A stretch of DNA of 12,061 bases from an uncultured Campylobacter sp. (GTDB lineage Bacteria > Campylobacterota > Campylobacteria > Campylobacterales > Campylobacteraceae). The stretch spans positions 1 to 12,061 of the forward strand of contig NZ_CALIJF010000382.1 in the NCBI RefSeq assembly GCF_938018035.1, in the 5' to 3' direction. Numbering within the stretch: position 1 is the stretch's first letter; each line of letters starts with the position of its first letter. Shown here one piece after another: positions 1 through 6,798 of this stretch. A program made the translations under genes and the position numbers. The notes beneath the pieces were generated by a model. The model made no database searches and was not told the origin of the DNA. It was given only the letters and a program-made list of their open reading frames with translations.

Positions 1-339
1 GCGGTCGTAAACATCGCCTCGATCGTCGGCGAAATGGGAAACGCCGGGCAGGTCAATTACAGCGCGAGCAAGGGCGGAATGATCGCGATGAGTAAGAGTT
101 TCGCAAAAGAGGGCGCAGCGCGCGGCATCCGCTTTAATTGCGTAACGCCTGGTTTCATCGCCACCGATATGACAGACGCACTAAGCGACGACGTAAAAGC
201 AAGCTACGAAGCGAGCATCCCGCTTAAGCGCATGGGAAGCACGAGCGACGTCGCCGAAGGAGTTGCATTTTTACTCAGCGACGGCGCGGGCTACATTACT
301 GGAGAGACGCTTAAAATCAACGGCGGGCTCTATATGTAG
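1..339 (+). CDS. fabG: 3-oxoacyl-[ACP] reductase FabG, 3' part only
   Basis: This is the C-terminal 112 residues of FabG, the NADPH-dependent short-chain dehydrogenase that reduces 3-oxoacyl-ACP in fatty-acid elongation in the cytoplasm. The gene runs in from the left edge, and the first base shown is already in codon phase. The catalytic Ser (fragment residue 7, in NIASIVG) and the Tyr-x3-Lys pair (Y20 and K24, in NYSASKGG) are present. So are the family landmarks PGFIATDMT and the ending YITGETLKINGG-YM, which closely resembles E. coli FabG. The NAD-binding N-terminal half lies outside the window. An ATG at 34 is internal and is not the start. It is followed 68 bases later by acpP, in the usual fab cluster order. 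Confidence 0.97.
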   Translation, partial: AVVNIASIVGEMGNAGQVNYSASKGGMIAMSKSFAKEGAARGIRFNCVTPGFIATDMTDALSDDVKASYEASIPLKRMGSTSDVAEGVAFLLSDGAGYITGETLKINGGLYM

Positions 340-369
340 CGTTAAATAGCGGAATTTAAGGTTAAATAT

Positions 370-375
370 TATAAA
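370..375 (+). promoter_or_regulatory. Possible internal -10 box for acpP
   Basis: The 68-base fabG-acpP gap is AT-rich and contains TATAAA in the context TATTATAAAATT, about 33 bases before the acpP start. Campylobacter sigma-70 promoters are defined mainly by the -10 box, with little -35 signal. An extra promoter would fit the high demand for ACP, but the run of A and T makes a chance match easy. Confidence 0.3.
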
Positions 376-407
376 ATTACGCGGTATTTTTTTAAAGGAG
401 TGCTAAA

Positions 408-644
408 ATGGCAGTATTTGAAGATGTAAGAGACGTAGTTGTAGAACAACTCAGCGTTAGCCCGGATCAGGTTAAACTTGATTCTAAAATTATCGAGGAT
501 TTGGGCGCGGACTCTCTTGACGTAGTTGAGCTAGTAATGGCTTTAGAGGAGAAATTTGGTATCGAGATCCCAGATAGCGAGTCTGAAAAATTAGTAAGCA
601 TTAAAGACGTAGTAGATTATATAGAAAATTTGCCTAAGAAATAA
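408..644 (+). CDS. acpP: Acyl carrier protein
   Basis: A 78-residue acidic acyl carrier protein, the usual length for the family. It carries growing acyl chains on a 4'-phosphopantetheine arm attached to the Ser of the DSL motif, here S36 in LGADSLDVVEL. The predicted helical layout (residues about 3-15, 36-50, 56-61 and 65-75) and the acidic helix II after S36, which docks onto FabF and FabG, are as expected. A strong ribosome site AAAGGAG (394-400) sits 7 bases before the ATG. The gene lies between fabG and fabF, and fabF starts 18 bases later, so they are almost certainly co-transcribed. Confidence 0.98.
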   Translation: MAVFEDVRDVVVEQLSVSPDQVKLDSKIIEDLGADSLDVVELVMALEEKFGIEIPDSESEKLVSIKDVVDYIENLPKK

Positions 645-662
645 AATTTTAAGGAAGCGGTT

Positions 663-1880
663 TTGAAACGAGTCGTAGTAACGGGCATCGGGATGGTAAC
701 CTCTCTCGGGCTTGACAAACAGAGCAGTTTTGAAAATATCTGTAACGGAAAAACCGGGGTTGATAAAATTTCGCTCTTTGACGCTAGCGAATTTCCGGTT
801 CAAATTGCAGCTGAAGTAAAAGGTTTCGATCCTTCGAGCATAATCGAGGATGGAAAAGAGATAAAAAAGATGGATAGATTTATCCAACTCGGGCTTAAAG
901 CCGCGGGCGAAGCCATAGAGGACGCTAAATTTAGCGGTTTCGATAGCGACGAATTCGGCGTTAGCTCCGCTAGCGGTATAGGCGGTTTGCCGAATATCGA
1001 GATAAACGCCAATACCTGCTTGCAGCGCGGTCCTAGGCGAATTTCTCCGTTTTTTATCCCTTCTGCGTTAGTAAATATGCTCGGCGGCTTTGTTTCTATA
1101 TATTATAAATTAAAAGGTCCGAATTTATCCAGCGTTACGGCTTGTGCGGCTTCCGCACATGCGATTATGGACGCTGCGAGAGTTATTATGATCGGCGAAG
1201 CGAAAAAGATGCTTGCAGTGGGAGCCGAGGCTGCGGTTTGTCCCGTAGGTATCGGCGGATTTGCTGCGATGAAGGCGCTTTGCGCTAGAAATGACGATCC
1301 CGCGCACGCTTCGCGTCCGTTTGATGCAGAGCGAAACGGCTTTGTTATGGGCGAAGGTGCGGCGGCTTTGGTTTTAGAAGAGCTAGAAGACGCAAAAGCG
1401 CGCGGCGCTAAAATTTACGGCGAGCTCGTAGGATTCGGCGCTAGCGGCGATGCTTATCATATCACTTCACCTAGCCTAGACGGCCCGATCCGCGCTATGA
1501 AAAAGGCCTACGAGATGGCAGGACGCCCGAAGATTGATTACATCAACGCTCACGGAACGTCCACCGCAATAAACGATAAAAACGAAACTGCGGCGTTAAA
1601 AGAGCTTTTCAGTGAGGGCAAGGTGCCTGCGGTCAGCTCCACCAAGGGCCAGCTAGGACATTGCCTAGGCGCTGCCGGAGCGGTAGAGGCTGCGATCAGC
1701 CTTTTAGCGATGCGAAATGGCATCATACCGCCTACGATAAATCAAATTTCAAAAGATCCAGATTGCGATTTGGATTACGTGCCAAACGTCGCTAGAAAAG
1801 CCAAACTCGATTGCGTCATGAGCAATAATTTTGGATTCGGCGGCACGAACGCATCGCTTATTTTCAAAAGAGTAGATTAA
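663..1880 (+). CDS. fabF: 3-oxoacyl-[ACP] synthase II (FabF)
   Basis: A 405-residue condensing enzyme that extends acyl-ACP with malonyl-ACP. The thiolase-fold catalytic triad is visible: C161 in VTACAASAH, H297 in NAHGTST and H333 in GQLGHCLGAAG, with the conserved Lys at 328 and the glycine-rich end NNFGFGGTNASL. Length is close to E. coli FabF (about 413). The start is TTG at 663: the ribosome site AAGGAA (651-656) lies 6 bases upstream, and the family's first strand KRVVVTGIGMVTSLG begins directly after it. Starting at the next ATG would delete that strand. The stop codon overlaps the accA ATG by one base, which suggests translational coupling. The second residue after TACAAS is H rather than G, so FabF rather than FabB is inferred mainly from the cluster order and overall likeness. 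Confidence 0.97.
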   Translation: MKRVVVTGIGMVTSLGLDKQSSFENICNGKTGVDKISLFDASEFPVQIAAEVKGFDPSSIIEDGKEIKKMDRFIQLGLKAAGEAIEDAKFSGFDSDEFGVSSASGIGGLPNIEINANTCLQRGPRRISPFFIPSALVNMLGGFVSIYYKLKGPNLSSVTACAASAHAIMDAARVIMIGEAKKMLAVGAEAAVCPVGIGGFAAMKALCARNDDPAHASRPFDAERNGFVMGEGAAALVLEELEDAKARGAKIYGELVGFGASGDAYHITSPSLDGPIRAMKKAYEMAGRPKIDYINAHGTSTAINDKNETAALKELFSEGKVPAVSSTKGQLGHCLGAAGAVEAAISLLAMRNGIIPPTINQISKDPDCDLDYVPNVARKAKLDCVMSNNFGFGGTNASLIFKRVD

Positions 1881-2818
1881 TGGCTAGCTATCTGGACTTC
1901 GAAAAGTCTATAAAGCAGATCGATGAGGACATCACCGCCGCTAAAATTCGCGGCGATGAGGACGCGGTCGAAATTTTAAATAAGAACCTCGAAAAAGAAA
2001 TTTCCAAAGTTTATAAGAATTTAAACGAATACCAAAGACTTCAGCTTGCGCGCCACCCGGATCGCCCTTACGCGATCGATTATATTCGTGCGCTTTTGCA
2101 AGACGCTAGGGAGCTTCACGGCGACCGCGCCTTTAGAGACGATCCTTCGATCGTGTGCTATCTGGGCATTATGGGTAATCGCAAAATTGCTGTGATCGCC
2201 GAGCAGAAAGGTCGCGGTACCAAAAACAAGCTGAAGCGAAATTTCGGCATGCCCCATCCTGAGGGCTATCGCAAGGCACTGCGCGTAGCAAAACTTGCCG
2301 AGAAATTTAACCTTCCTATTTTGTTTTTGATCGATACTCCGGGCGCATATCCGGGACTTGGCGCCGAGGAGCGCGGTCAAAGCGAGGCTATCGCGCGAAA
2401 TTTATATGAGCTTAGCGATCTTAAAACTCCTACGATCGCCGTCGTTATAGGCGAGGGCGGTAGCGGCGGAGCTTTGGCTATCGGCGTGGCCGATCGGCTG
2501 GCGATGCTTCAAAACTCAATTTTTTCAGTTATCTCTCCTGAGGGCTGTGCCGCGATTTTGTGGAACGATCCAAGTAAGAGCGAGGCCGCTACGAAGGCGC
2601 TAAAAATCACCGCCGAGGAGCTAAAAGAGCTGGGCTTGATCGACGACGTGATCAAAGAGCCTAAAACGGGCGCCCACAGAGATAAAGACGGCGCGATAAA
2701 AGCGCTTGGAAACTACGTCTTAACCGAGCTGCACAAGCTAGACGATCTTAGCATAGACGAGCTCATCAGCAGAAGACAACAAAAAATTTTAAGGTTTGGT
2801 GCTTATAAAGAAAACTAA
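1880..2818 (+). CDS. accA: Acetyl-CoA carboxylase carboxyltransferase subunit alpha
   Basis: A 312-residue AccA, close to the E. coli length of about 319. With AccD it transfers the carboxyl group from biotin-BCCP to acetyl-CoA, making the malonyl-CoA used by the fab enzymes encoded just upstream. The N-terminal helical region (residues about 1-60, with LARHPDRPYAIDYI) leads into the crotonase-like core. Core landmarks are the LIDTPGAYPGLGAEERGQSEAIARN stretch (about 149-173) and the oxyanion-hole loop GEGGSGGALAIG (191-202), followed by the FSVISPEGCAAILW segment. Its ATG shares its A with the last base of the fabF stop, with no separate strong ribosome site, so translation is probably coupled to fabF. 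accD is not in the window. Confidence 0.97.
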   Translation: MASYLDFEKSIKQIDEDITAAKIRGDEDAVEILNKNLEKEISKVYKNLNEYQRLQLARHPDRPYAIDYIRALLQDARELHGDRAFRDDPSIVCYLGIMGNRKIAVIAEQKGRGTKNKLKRNFGMPHPEGYRKALRVAKLAEKFNLPILFLIDTPGAYPGLGAEERGQSEAIARNLYELSDLKTPTIAVVIGEGGSGGALAIGVADRLAMLQNSIFSVISPEGCAAILWNDPSKSEAATKALKITAEELKELGLIDDVIKEPKTGAHRDKDGAIKALGNYVLTELHKLDDLSIDELISRRQQKILRFGAYKEN

Positions 2819-2878
2819 ATTTTAAATTTCGCAACTTTTTAAAACCAAATTTAATAACTTCACACTCTAAGAGGACAA

Positions 2879-4225
2879 ATGGAAAATACAAATCAAAATT
2901 CCACCCAGACCGCCGTTTCAAATTCTAATCAAAACGGCAGAAAAACTTACGCTAAAACGCACGTTCCCGTCGAGGGCTACCAGATCGAGGAGCTCCGCTC
3001 GATGGATCTTGAAAATCTCATCGCCATAGCAGACGAGCTAGGCGTCGAGAACCCGCGTGAATTCCGCCGCCAAGCGCTCGTTTTTGAAATTTTACGCATG
3101 CAGACGAAGCAGGGCGGCTTCATACTTTTTACGGGGATTTTGGAGGTTACCGCCGAGGGTTACGGCTTTTTGCGCGGCATAGATTCAAATTTAAGCGACA
3201 GCGCTAACGACGCCTACGTGAGTTTAAGTCAGATCCGCAAATTCGCCCTTCGCGTCGGCGATATCGTCACGGGCCAGGTGCGCGAACCGAAGGATCAGGA
3301 GAAGTACTACGCGCTCTTAAAGATCGAGGCGATCAATTATAAATCGATCCAAGAAGCCAGAGAGCGCCCGCTATTTGACAATCTCACGCCGCTTTTCCCG
3401 ACCGAAAAGCTCAAGCTTGAATATGACCCGATGCGCCTTACCGGTCGCGTGCTCGATCTTTTCACCCCGATCGGCAAGGGGCAGCGCGGGCTCATCACGG
3501 CGCCTCCGCGTAGCGGTAAAACGGAGCTCATGAAGGAGCTTGCCAACGGCATTACGCGCAACCACCCCGAGGTCGAGCTTTTGGTGCTGCTAGTCGACGA
3601 GCGCCCCGAGGAGGTCACCGATATGGAGCGTAGCGTACGCGGCGAGGTATTTAGCTCGACCTTCGATCAGCCTGCATTCAACCACGTCCGCGTCGCCGAG
3701 CTCGTCATCGAAAAGGCAAAACGCGCCGTCGAAAACGGCAAGGACGTCGTCATCCTGCTCGATAGCATCACCCGCCTTGCGCGCGCCTACAACACCGTCA
3801 CGCCTAGCAGCGGCAAAGTCCTAAGCGGCGGCGTGGACGCAAACGCCCTGCATAAGCCGAAGCGCTTCTTTGGTGCGGCGCGAAACATCGAAAACGGCGG
3901 CTCGCTTACCATCGTCGCTACCGCGCTCATCGAGACCGGCTCGCGAATGGATGATGTGATCTTTGAGGAATTCAAAGGCACGGGCAACAGCGAGATCATC
4001 CTTGATCGCAACATCTCGGATCGTAGAATTTACCCCGCGATCAACATTACCAAGTCCGGCACGCGCAAAGAGGAGCTTTTGCAAGGCAGCGAAAATCTGC
4101 AAAAGATCTGGGCGCTGCGCTCGGCGATCTCGACGATGGACGACGTCGAGGCGCTGAAATTTTTATACGCCAAGATGCTAAAAACCAAAGACAACACCGA
4201 GCTGCTATCGATAATGAACGGCTAA
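2879..4225 (+). CDS. rho: Transcription termination factor Rho
   Basis: A 448-residue Rho, the hexameric RNA helicase that ends transcription at untranslated, C-rich RNA. After a short Asn/Gln/Ser/Thr-rich leader (about residues 2-20) come the Rho N-terminal helical domain (about 33-75), the cold-shock-like RNA-binding domain with ILEVTAEGYGFLRG, and the RecA-like ATPase. The P-loop is APPRSGKT (208-215). The Walker B strand VVILLD ends at D295 and is followed by SITRLARAYN. The secondary RNA-binding Q/R-loop region and the SGTRKEELL motif near the C-terminus are intact. A good ribosome site AAGAGGA (2869-2875) precedes the ATG. The 60-base gap from accA holds no clear terminator, so it may be read from the fab operon. 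Rho is usually autoregulated by its own termination activity; nothing in this gap proves that here. Confidence 0.98.
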   Translation: MENTNQNSTQTAVSNSNQNGRKTYAKTHVPVEGYQIEELRSMDLENLIAIADELGVENPREFRRQALVFEILRMQTKQGGFILFTGILEVTAEGYGFLRGIDSNLSDSANDAYVSLSQIRKFALRVGDIVTGQVREPKDQEKYYALLKIEAINYKSIQEARERPLFDNLTPLFPTEKLKLEYDPMRLTGRVLDLFTPIGKGQRGLITAPPRSGKTELMKELANGITRNHPEVELLVLLVDERPEEVTDMERSVRGEVFSSTFDQPAFNHVRVAELVIEKAKRAVENGKDVVILLDSITRLARAYNTVTPSSGKVLSGGVDANALHKPKRFFGAARNIENGGSLTIVATALIETGSRMDDVIFEEFKGTGNSEIILDRNISDRRIYPAINITKSGTRKEELLQGSENLQKIWALRSAISTMDDVEALKFLYAKMLKTKDNTELLSIMNG

Positions 4226-4346
4226 ATTTTATTAAATTGATTCGTTATGAAATTTAATGCTTTATTATTCTTGCGTTAGGTTTTATGTAAACGACTTAGA
4301 TTTTGATAAGAGATAGTCAAGGATTTTGGTTGTGGAGGAATAGGTC

Positions 4347-4384
4347 AGCTCATTTTTTTGAGTACAACATACTCTCTATGAGCT
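4347..4384. repeat. Nested inverted repeat between rho and acyltransferase
   Basis: Outer arms AGCTCAT (4347-4353) and ATGAGCT (4378-4384) are perfect complements. Inside them GAGTA (4360-4364) and TACTC (4370-4374) also pair perfectly around a 5-base loop. A competing fold also exists: CTCA (4349-4352) can pair with TGAG (4359-4362). It lies downstream of rho and just before a -10-like box for the next gene, so it could be the end of the rho transcript or an operator or attenuator. There is no U tract after the outer stem, so a classic intrinsic terminator is not well supported. Confidence 0.5.
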
Positions 4385-4390
4385 TAAATC

Positions 4391-4396
4391 TATAAA
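4391..4396 (+). promoter_or_regulatory. Possible -10 box for the acyltransferase gene
   Basis: TATAAA sits about 27 bases before the preferred ATG at 4424, with a run of seven T residues at 4353-4359 upstream. Campylobacter promoters often show T-rich stretches in place of a -35 box. The surrounding DNA is AT-rich, so the match is weak evidence. Confidence 0.3.
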
Positions 4397-4423
4397 AATT
4401 AAACAATATAAGTGAGTAATTCT

Positions 4424-5347
4424 ATGAGTAATGATTTACAGCATCCAAAGTATAGACCAGATATAGACGGTTTAAGAGGAATAGCCGTTTTATCTGTTGT
4501 GGCTTTTCATGCTTTTCCAAATAAAATAAGTGGCGGTTTTATAGGTGTAGATATATTTTTTGTAATATCTGGATTTTTAATTTCTACGATTATTTTTAAT
4601 AATTTAGAAAAAGGAACATTTAGTTTCTATGAATTTTATGCTAGACGTATTAAAAGAATTTATCCGGCACTTTTCGTCGTATTATTCGCATGTCTTATTT
4701 TCGGATGGTTTGCTTTATTGCCGGAGGAGTATAAGCAGCTTGGTAAGCATACGGCCGGCGGAGCAGGGTTTATTGCAAATTTCATATTATGGAGCGAAGC
4801 CGGATATTTCGATAACTCTGCTGAAACTAAACCGCTACTACACCTATGGAGCCTTGGCATAGAAGAACAATTCTATATAATTTGGCCTTTTTTATTATGG
4901 TTTTTATGGAAGAAAAAATTTAATTTGCTAACTATATCGGTTATTATTCTGTTAATTTCTTTTATTTTAAATCTAAAAGGTATAAAACAAGATTTAGTAG
5001 CTACATTTTATTCGCCGCAGACGCGTTTCTGGGAACTTTTGTCTGGTGCTGTTTTGGCATGGTTAAATATACATAAAAATAATACTATTAAAAATTTTAA
5101 ATTAAGGATAGATCATTACTTTTCAAAAATTATATATAGAGAAGGCATTCCAAATGATGGCAGATCTTTGTCTAATGTATGTGCCTTTATAGGTATTTCC
5201 ATACTTATATATGGATTTTTGCATATATCTAAGACTATGCCATTTCCGGGTAAATGGGCAATAATACCTATTCTAGGTTCTATTTTTATTATTATCGCAG
5301 GTTCTAATGGGGGGGGCTTATATCAGCCAAAAGATATTATCAAATAA
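4424..5347 (+). CDS. Acyltransferase-3 family O-acyltransferase, N-terminal fragment (OFF frame)
   Basis: This encodes the membrane acyltransferase-3 part of an OafA-like protein, the kind that adds acetyl or other acyl groups to lipopolysaccharide, capsule or other envelope glycans. Family marks are RPDIDGLRGIAVLSVVAFH, giving the R-x10-H pair (R18 and H29), the RRIKRIYP cytoplasmic-loop motif, and SLGIEEQFYIIWP (E147, E148). Many hydrophobic helices follow. The reading frame stops at 5347, shortly after a run of eight Gs, giving 307 residues instead of about 672. The missing part continues in another frame from 5307. ATG at 4424 is preferred because AAGTGAG (4410-4416) is a usable ribosome site; a GTG at 4412 is in frame but has none. 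The gene is far more AT-rich than fab, rho or the transporters, consistent with horizontal gain. The acyl donor and acceptor cannot be told from sequence. Confidence 0.85.
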   Translation: MSNDLQHPKYRPDIDGLRGIAVLSVVAFHAFPNKISGGFIGVDIFFVISGFLISTIIFNNLEKGTFSFYEFYARRIKRIYPALFVVLFACLIFGWFALLPEEYKQLGKHTAGGAGFIANFILWSEAGYFDNSAETKPLLHLWSLGIEEQFYIIWPFLLWFLWKKKFNLLTISVIILLISFILNLKGIKQDLVATFYSPQTRFWELLSGAVLAWLNIHKNNTIKNFKLRIDHYFSKIIYREGIPNDGRSLSNVCAFIGISILIYGFLHISKTMPFPGKWAIIPILGSIFIIIAGSNGGGLYQPKDIIK

Positions 5348-6443
5348 AATTTTAGTTTGGTTTGGGCTTATTAGCTTTCCGTTATATTTATGGCATTGGC
5401 CGTTATTATCGTTTGCTAGAATTTTAGAAAGCGAAACCCCTAATAGAACCATAAGAATATCTTGTGTTTTCTTATCCGTTGTTTTGGCTTGGATTTCATA
5501 TAAATTTATAGAAAGACCATTGCGCTTTAAAAATAATTTTAAATTTAAAATTCCTATATTATTCGCCATGATTGTCTTAATTGGGATTTCGGGGTATATT
5601 ATTTATCTAAGAAACGGTAAAAATGTAAACTCAATTCCGATTACCCAGCCTGACTCTACTGAATTTTTATATGATAGCGCTCAGAATTGTAAAAAGTATT
5701 TTCCTGATTGGTCGAAGATAACCGATCACGAATGTATGATGCAAAAACCTTTTGGGAATAAGATTGCGATCATAGGCGATTCTCATGCCAATCATTTATA
5801 TTTAGGTATTGCAGAGAAAACTAAAGACGGCGTTGCTTTATTTCCTGCAAGTTGTGCTGCACCATTTATAAATATTTCTAGTGGCACTAGTGATATTGAT
5901 CCCAATATAGTTAGAGTTAGAAAAAACGCTTATCAACTTATAAATTCAGCATATAATTTTATATTTCAAGATCCAAATATCAAAACCGTAATATTAGGGC
6001 ATAATCCTGATTGTTCCTATATAGATGCAAAAGATATGGAGAATTTACAAGAAAAAGATGTCGATAAAATATTGGAAGATGGCATTAGAAGAACGCTAGA
6101 TTTATTATTAAAAAGTAAAAAAGAGGTTTTAATTTTATTAGATTCACCGCACTTGCCTTATGACCCTTCAAAGTGTGCCATAAGATCTATTAGAGCTATA
6201 GGTAGAAATAAGTGTGTTTTCCCAAAAGAATATTCGGGAGGCCAAAAAAAGTATAATAGTATAATAAAAAGGATTATAAAAGATTATCCATCAGTTAAAG
6301 TCTATGACCTTTTTGAACCATTTTGCGATGAAGATAGTTGCTATATCTCTAAAGATAATGTAATATTATATAATGATAGAGATCATTTAAGTTATGGAGG
6401 TTCTAGATTTGTCGCTCCATTTATATTGAATAGATTGGAATAA
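5307..6443 (+). CDS. Acyltransferase C-terminal fragment: last membrane helices plus SGNH domain
   Basis: This 378-residue frame continues the acyltransferase. It opens with ILSNKILVWFGLISFPLYLWHWPLL and the FIERPLRF motif that close an acyltransferase-3 domain, then a final membrane helix (about residues 87-106), then a predicted periplasmic SGNH-hydrolase-type domain. The block I nucleophile is in GDSH (157-160, S159), and the block V motif is DRDH (357-360), giving the Ser-Asp-His set. Fused AT3-SGNH proteins are known O-acetyltransferases of surface polysaccharides. In the full gene this joins the fragment beginning at 4424. The ATG at 5307 overlaps the G run and has only a weak AGG upstream, so separate translation is doubtful; it is more likely the tail of one switchable protein. 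Codon and base use match the first fragment. Confidence 0.85.
   Translation: MGGAYISQKILSNKILVWFGLISFPLYLWHWPLLSFARILESETPNRTIRISCVFLSVVLAWISYKFIERPLRFKNNFKFKIPILFAMIVLIGISGYIIYLRNGKNVNSIPITQPDSTEFLYDSAQNCKKYFPDWSKITDHECMMQKPFGNKIAIIGDSHANHLYLGIAEKTKDGVALFPASCAAPFINISSGTSDIDPNIVRVRKNAYQLINSAYNFIFQDPNIKTVILGHNPDCSYIDAKDMENLQEKDVDKILEDGIRRTLDLLLKSKKEVLILLDSPHLPYDPSKCAIRSIRAIGRNKCVFPKEYSGGQKKYNSIIKRIIKDYPSVKVYDLFEPFCDEDSCYISKDNVILYNDRDHLSYGGSRFVAPFILNRLE
5309..5316 (+). repeat. Poly-G tract of 8, phase-variation switch in the acyltransferase gene
   Basis: Eight consecutive G residues follow AAT in the coding sequence, and the two acyltransferase frames meet exactly here. The upstream frame reads AAT GGG GGG GGC and reaches a stop at 5345-5347. 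With seven or ten Gs the reading becomes AAT (GGG)n GCT TAT and continues to 6443. With nine Gs the third frame ends at a TAG about 45 bases on. Intragenic G runs of about 8-11 are the established phase-variation device of Campylobacter surface genes, working by slipped-strand mispairing. A miscount in sequencing or assembly would look the same in this single sequence. Confidence 0.85.
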
Positions 6444-6798
6444 TAAAATTATAATACTATACACTATATTGCTATCTATTTTAGCGCTTTTGAAGCGACC
6501 GATAGTATTTATTGCTATGTTTTTAAATTGCGAGTAAAATGCGGTATTCATTTTACATGGAGTTCAATCACGGCGTCGTAGTCCTGCCTATTTTGTCCGT
6601 AGCCTCATTTGGGCGATGTGCGCACTTCAGCTGCGACAAGATTAACATTATGAATCCCACATCTAAGCTTGCTATTTACGTTTAAATTTTACTAGCCATG
6701 TTTTAAAATTTTAAAATAGCAGTTTAATCCATATTTTAAGGAGATTTAAATTGGGACGGCGTTATAATTTATCTATATTTTAATTAAAAGGAAAAACG
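6444..6798. other. Gene-poor gap after the acyltransferase
   Basis: A 355-base gap between the acyltransferase and the lipoprotein. It begins AT-rich like the acyltransferase and contains a small hairpin CGCTT-TTG-AAGCG (6485-6497) without a U tract. A patch of more mixed composition (about 6557-6685) can be read as a 42-codon frame from ATG 6557, but it has no ribosome site and resembles nothing I recognise, so I do not call it a gene. The end (from about 6690) has AT-rich words, an AAGGAG at 6738-6743, and the promoter of the next gene. Confidence 0.5.
6763..6768 (+). promoter_or_regulatory. -10 box of the lipoprotein gene
   Basis: A perfect TATAAT lies 30 bases before the ATG at 6799, at a spacing that would put the transcript start near 6775. 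A recognisable -35 is absent, as is usual in Campylobacter. Confidence 0.5.

Noticed and set aside
591..887. Minus-strand frame of 98 codons across the acpP end and fabF start
   Set aside because: It lies opposite two well-supported genes with no sensible product or start signal.
3821..4102. Minus- and plus-strand frames of 60-93 codons inside rho
   Set aside because: Overlapping frames in several phases at one place are expected in GC-rich coding DNA; none has its own start signals.
4334..4339. GGAGGA as a ribosome site before the acyltransferase
   Set aside because: No start codon lies at a usable distance; the nearest plausible start is 85 bases on.
4412..4423. GTG start for the acyltransferase at 4412
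   Set aside because: There is no ribosome site before it, whereas ATG 4424 has AAGTGAG at the right distance and places the family's first motif at the usual position.
6485..6497. Hairpin CGCTT-TTG-AAGCG as terminator of the acyltransferase gene
   Set aside because: The stem is only 5 bp and is followed by ACCGATAG instead of a T run.
6557..6685. A 42-codon frame in the gap after the acyltransferase
   Set aside because: There is no ribosome site and no recognisable motif or signal; it is likely chance or gene debris.
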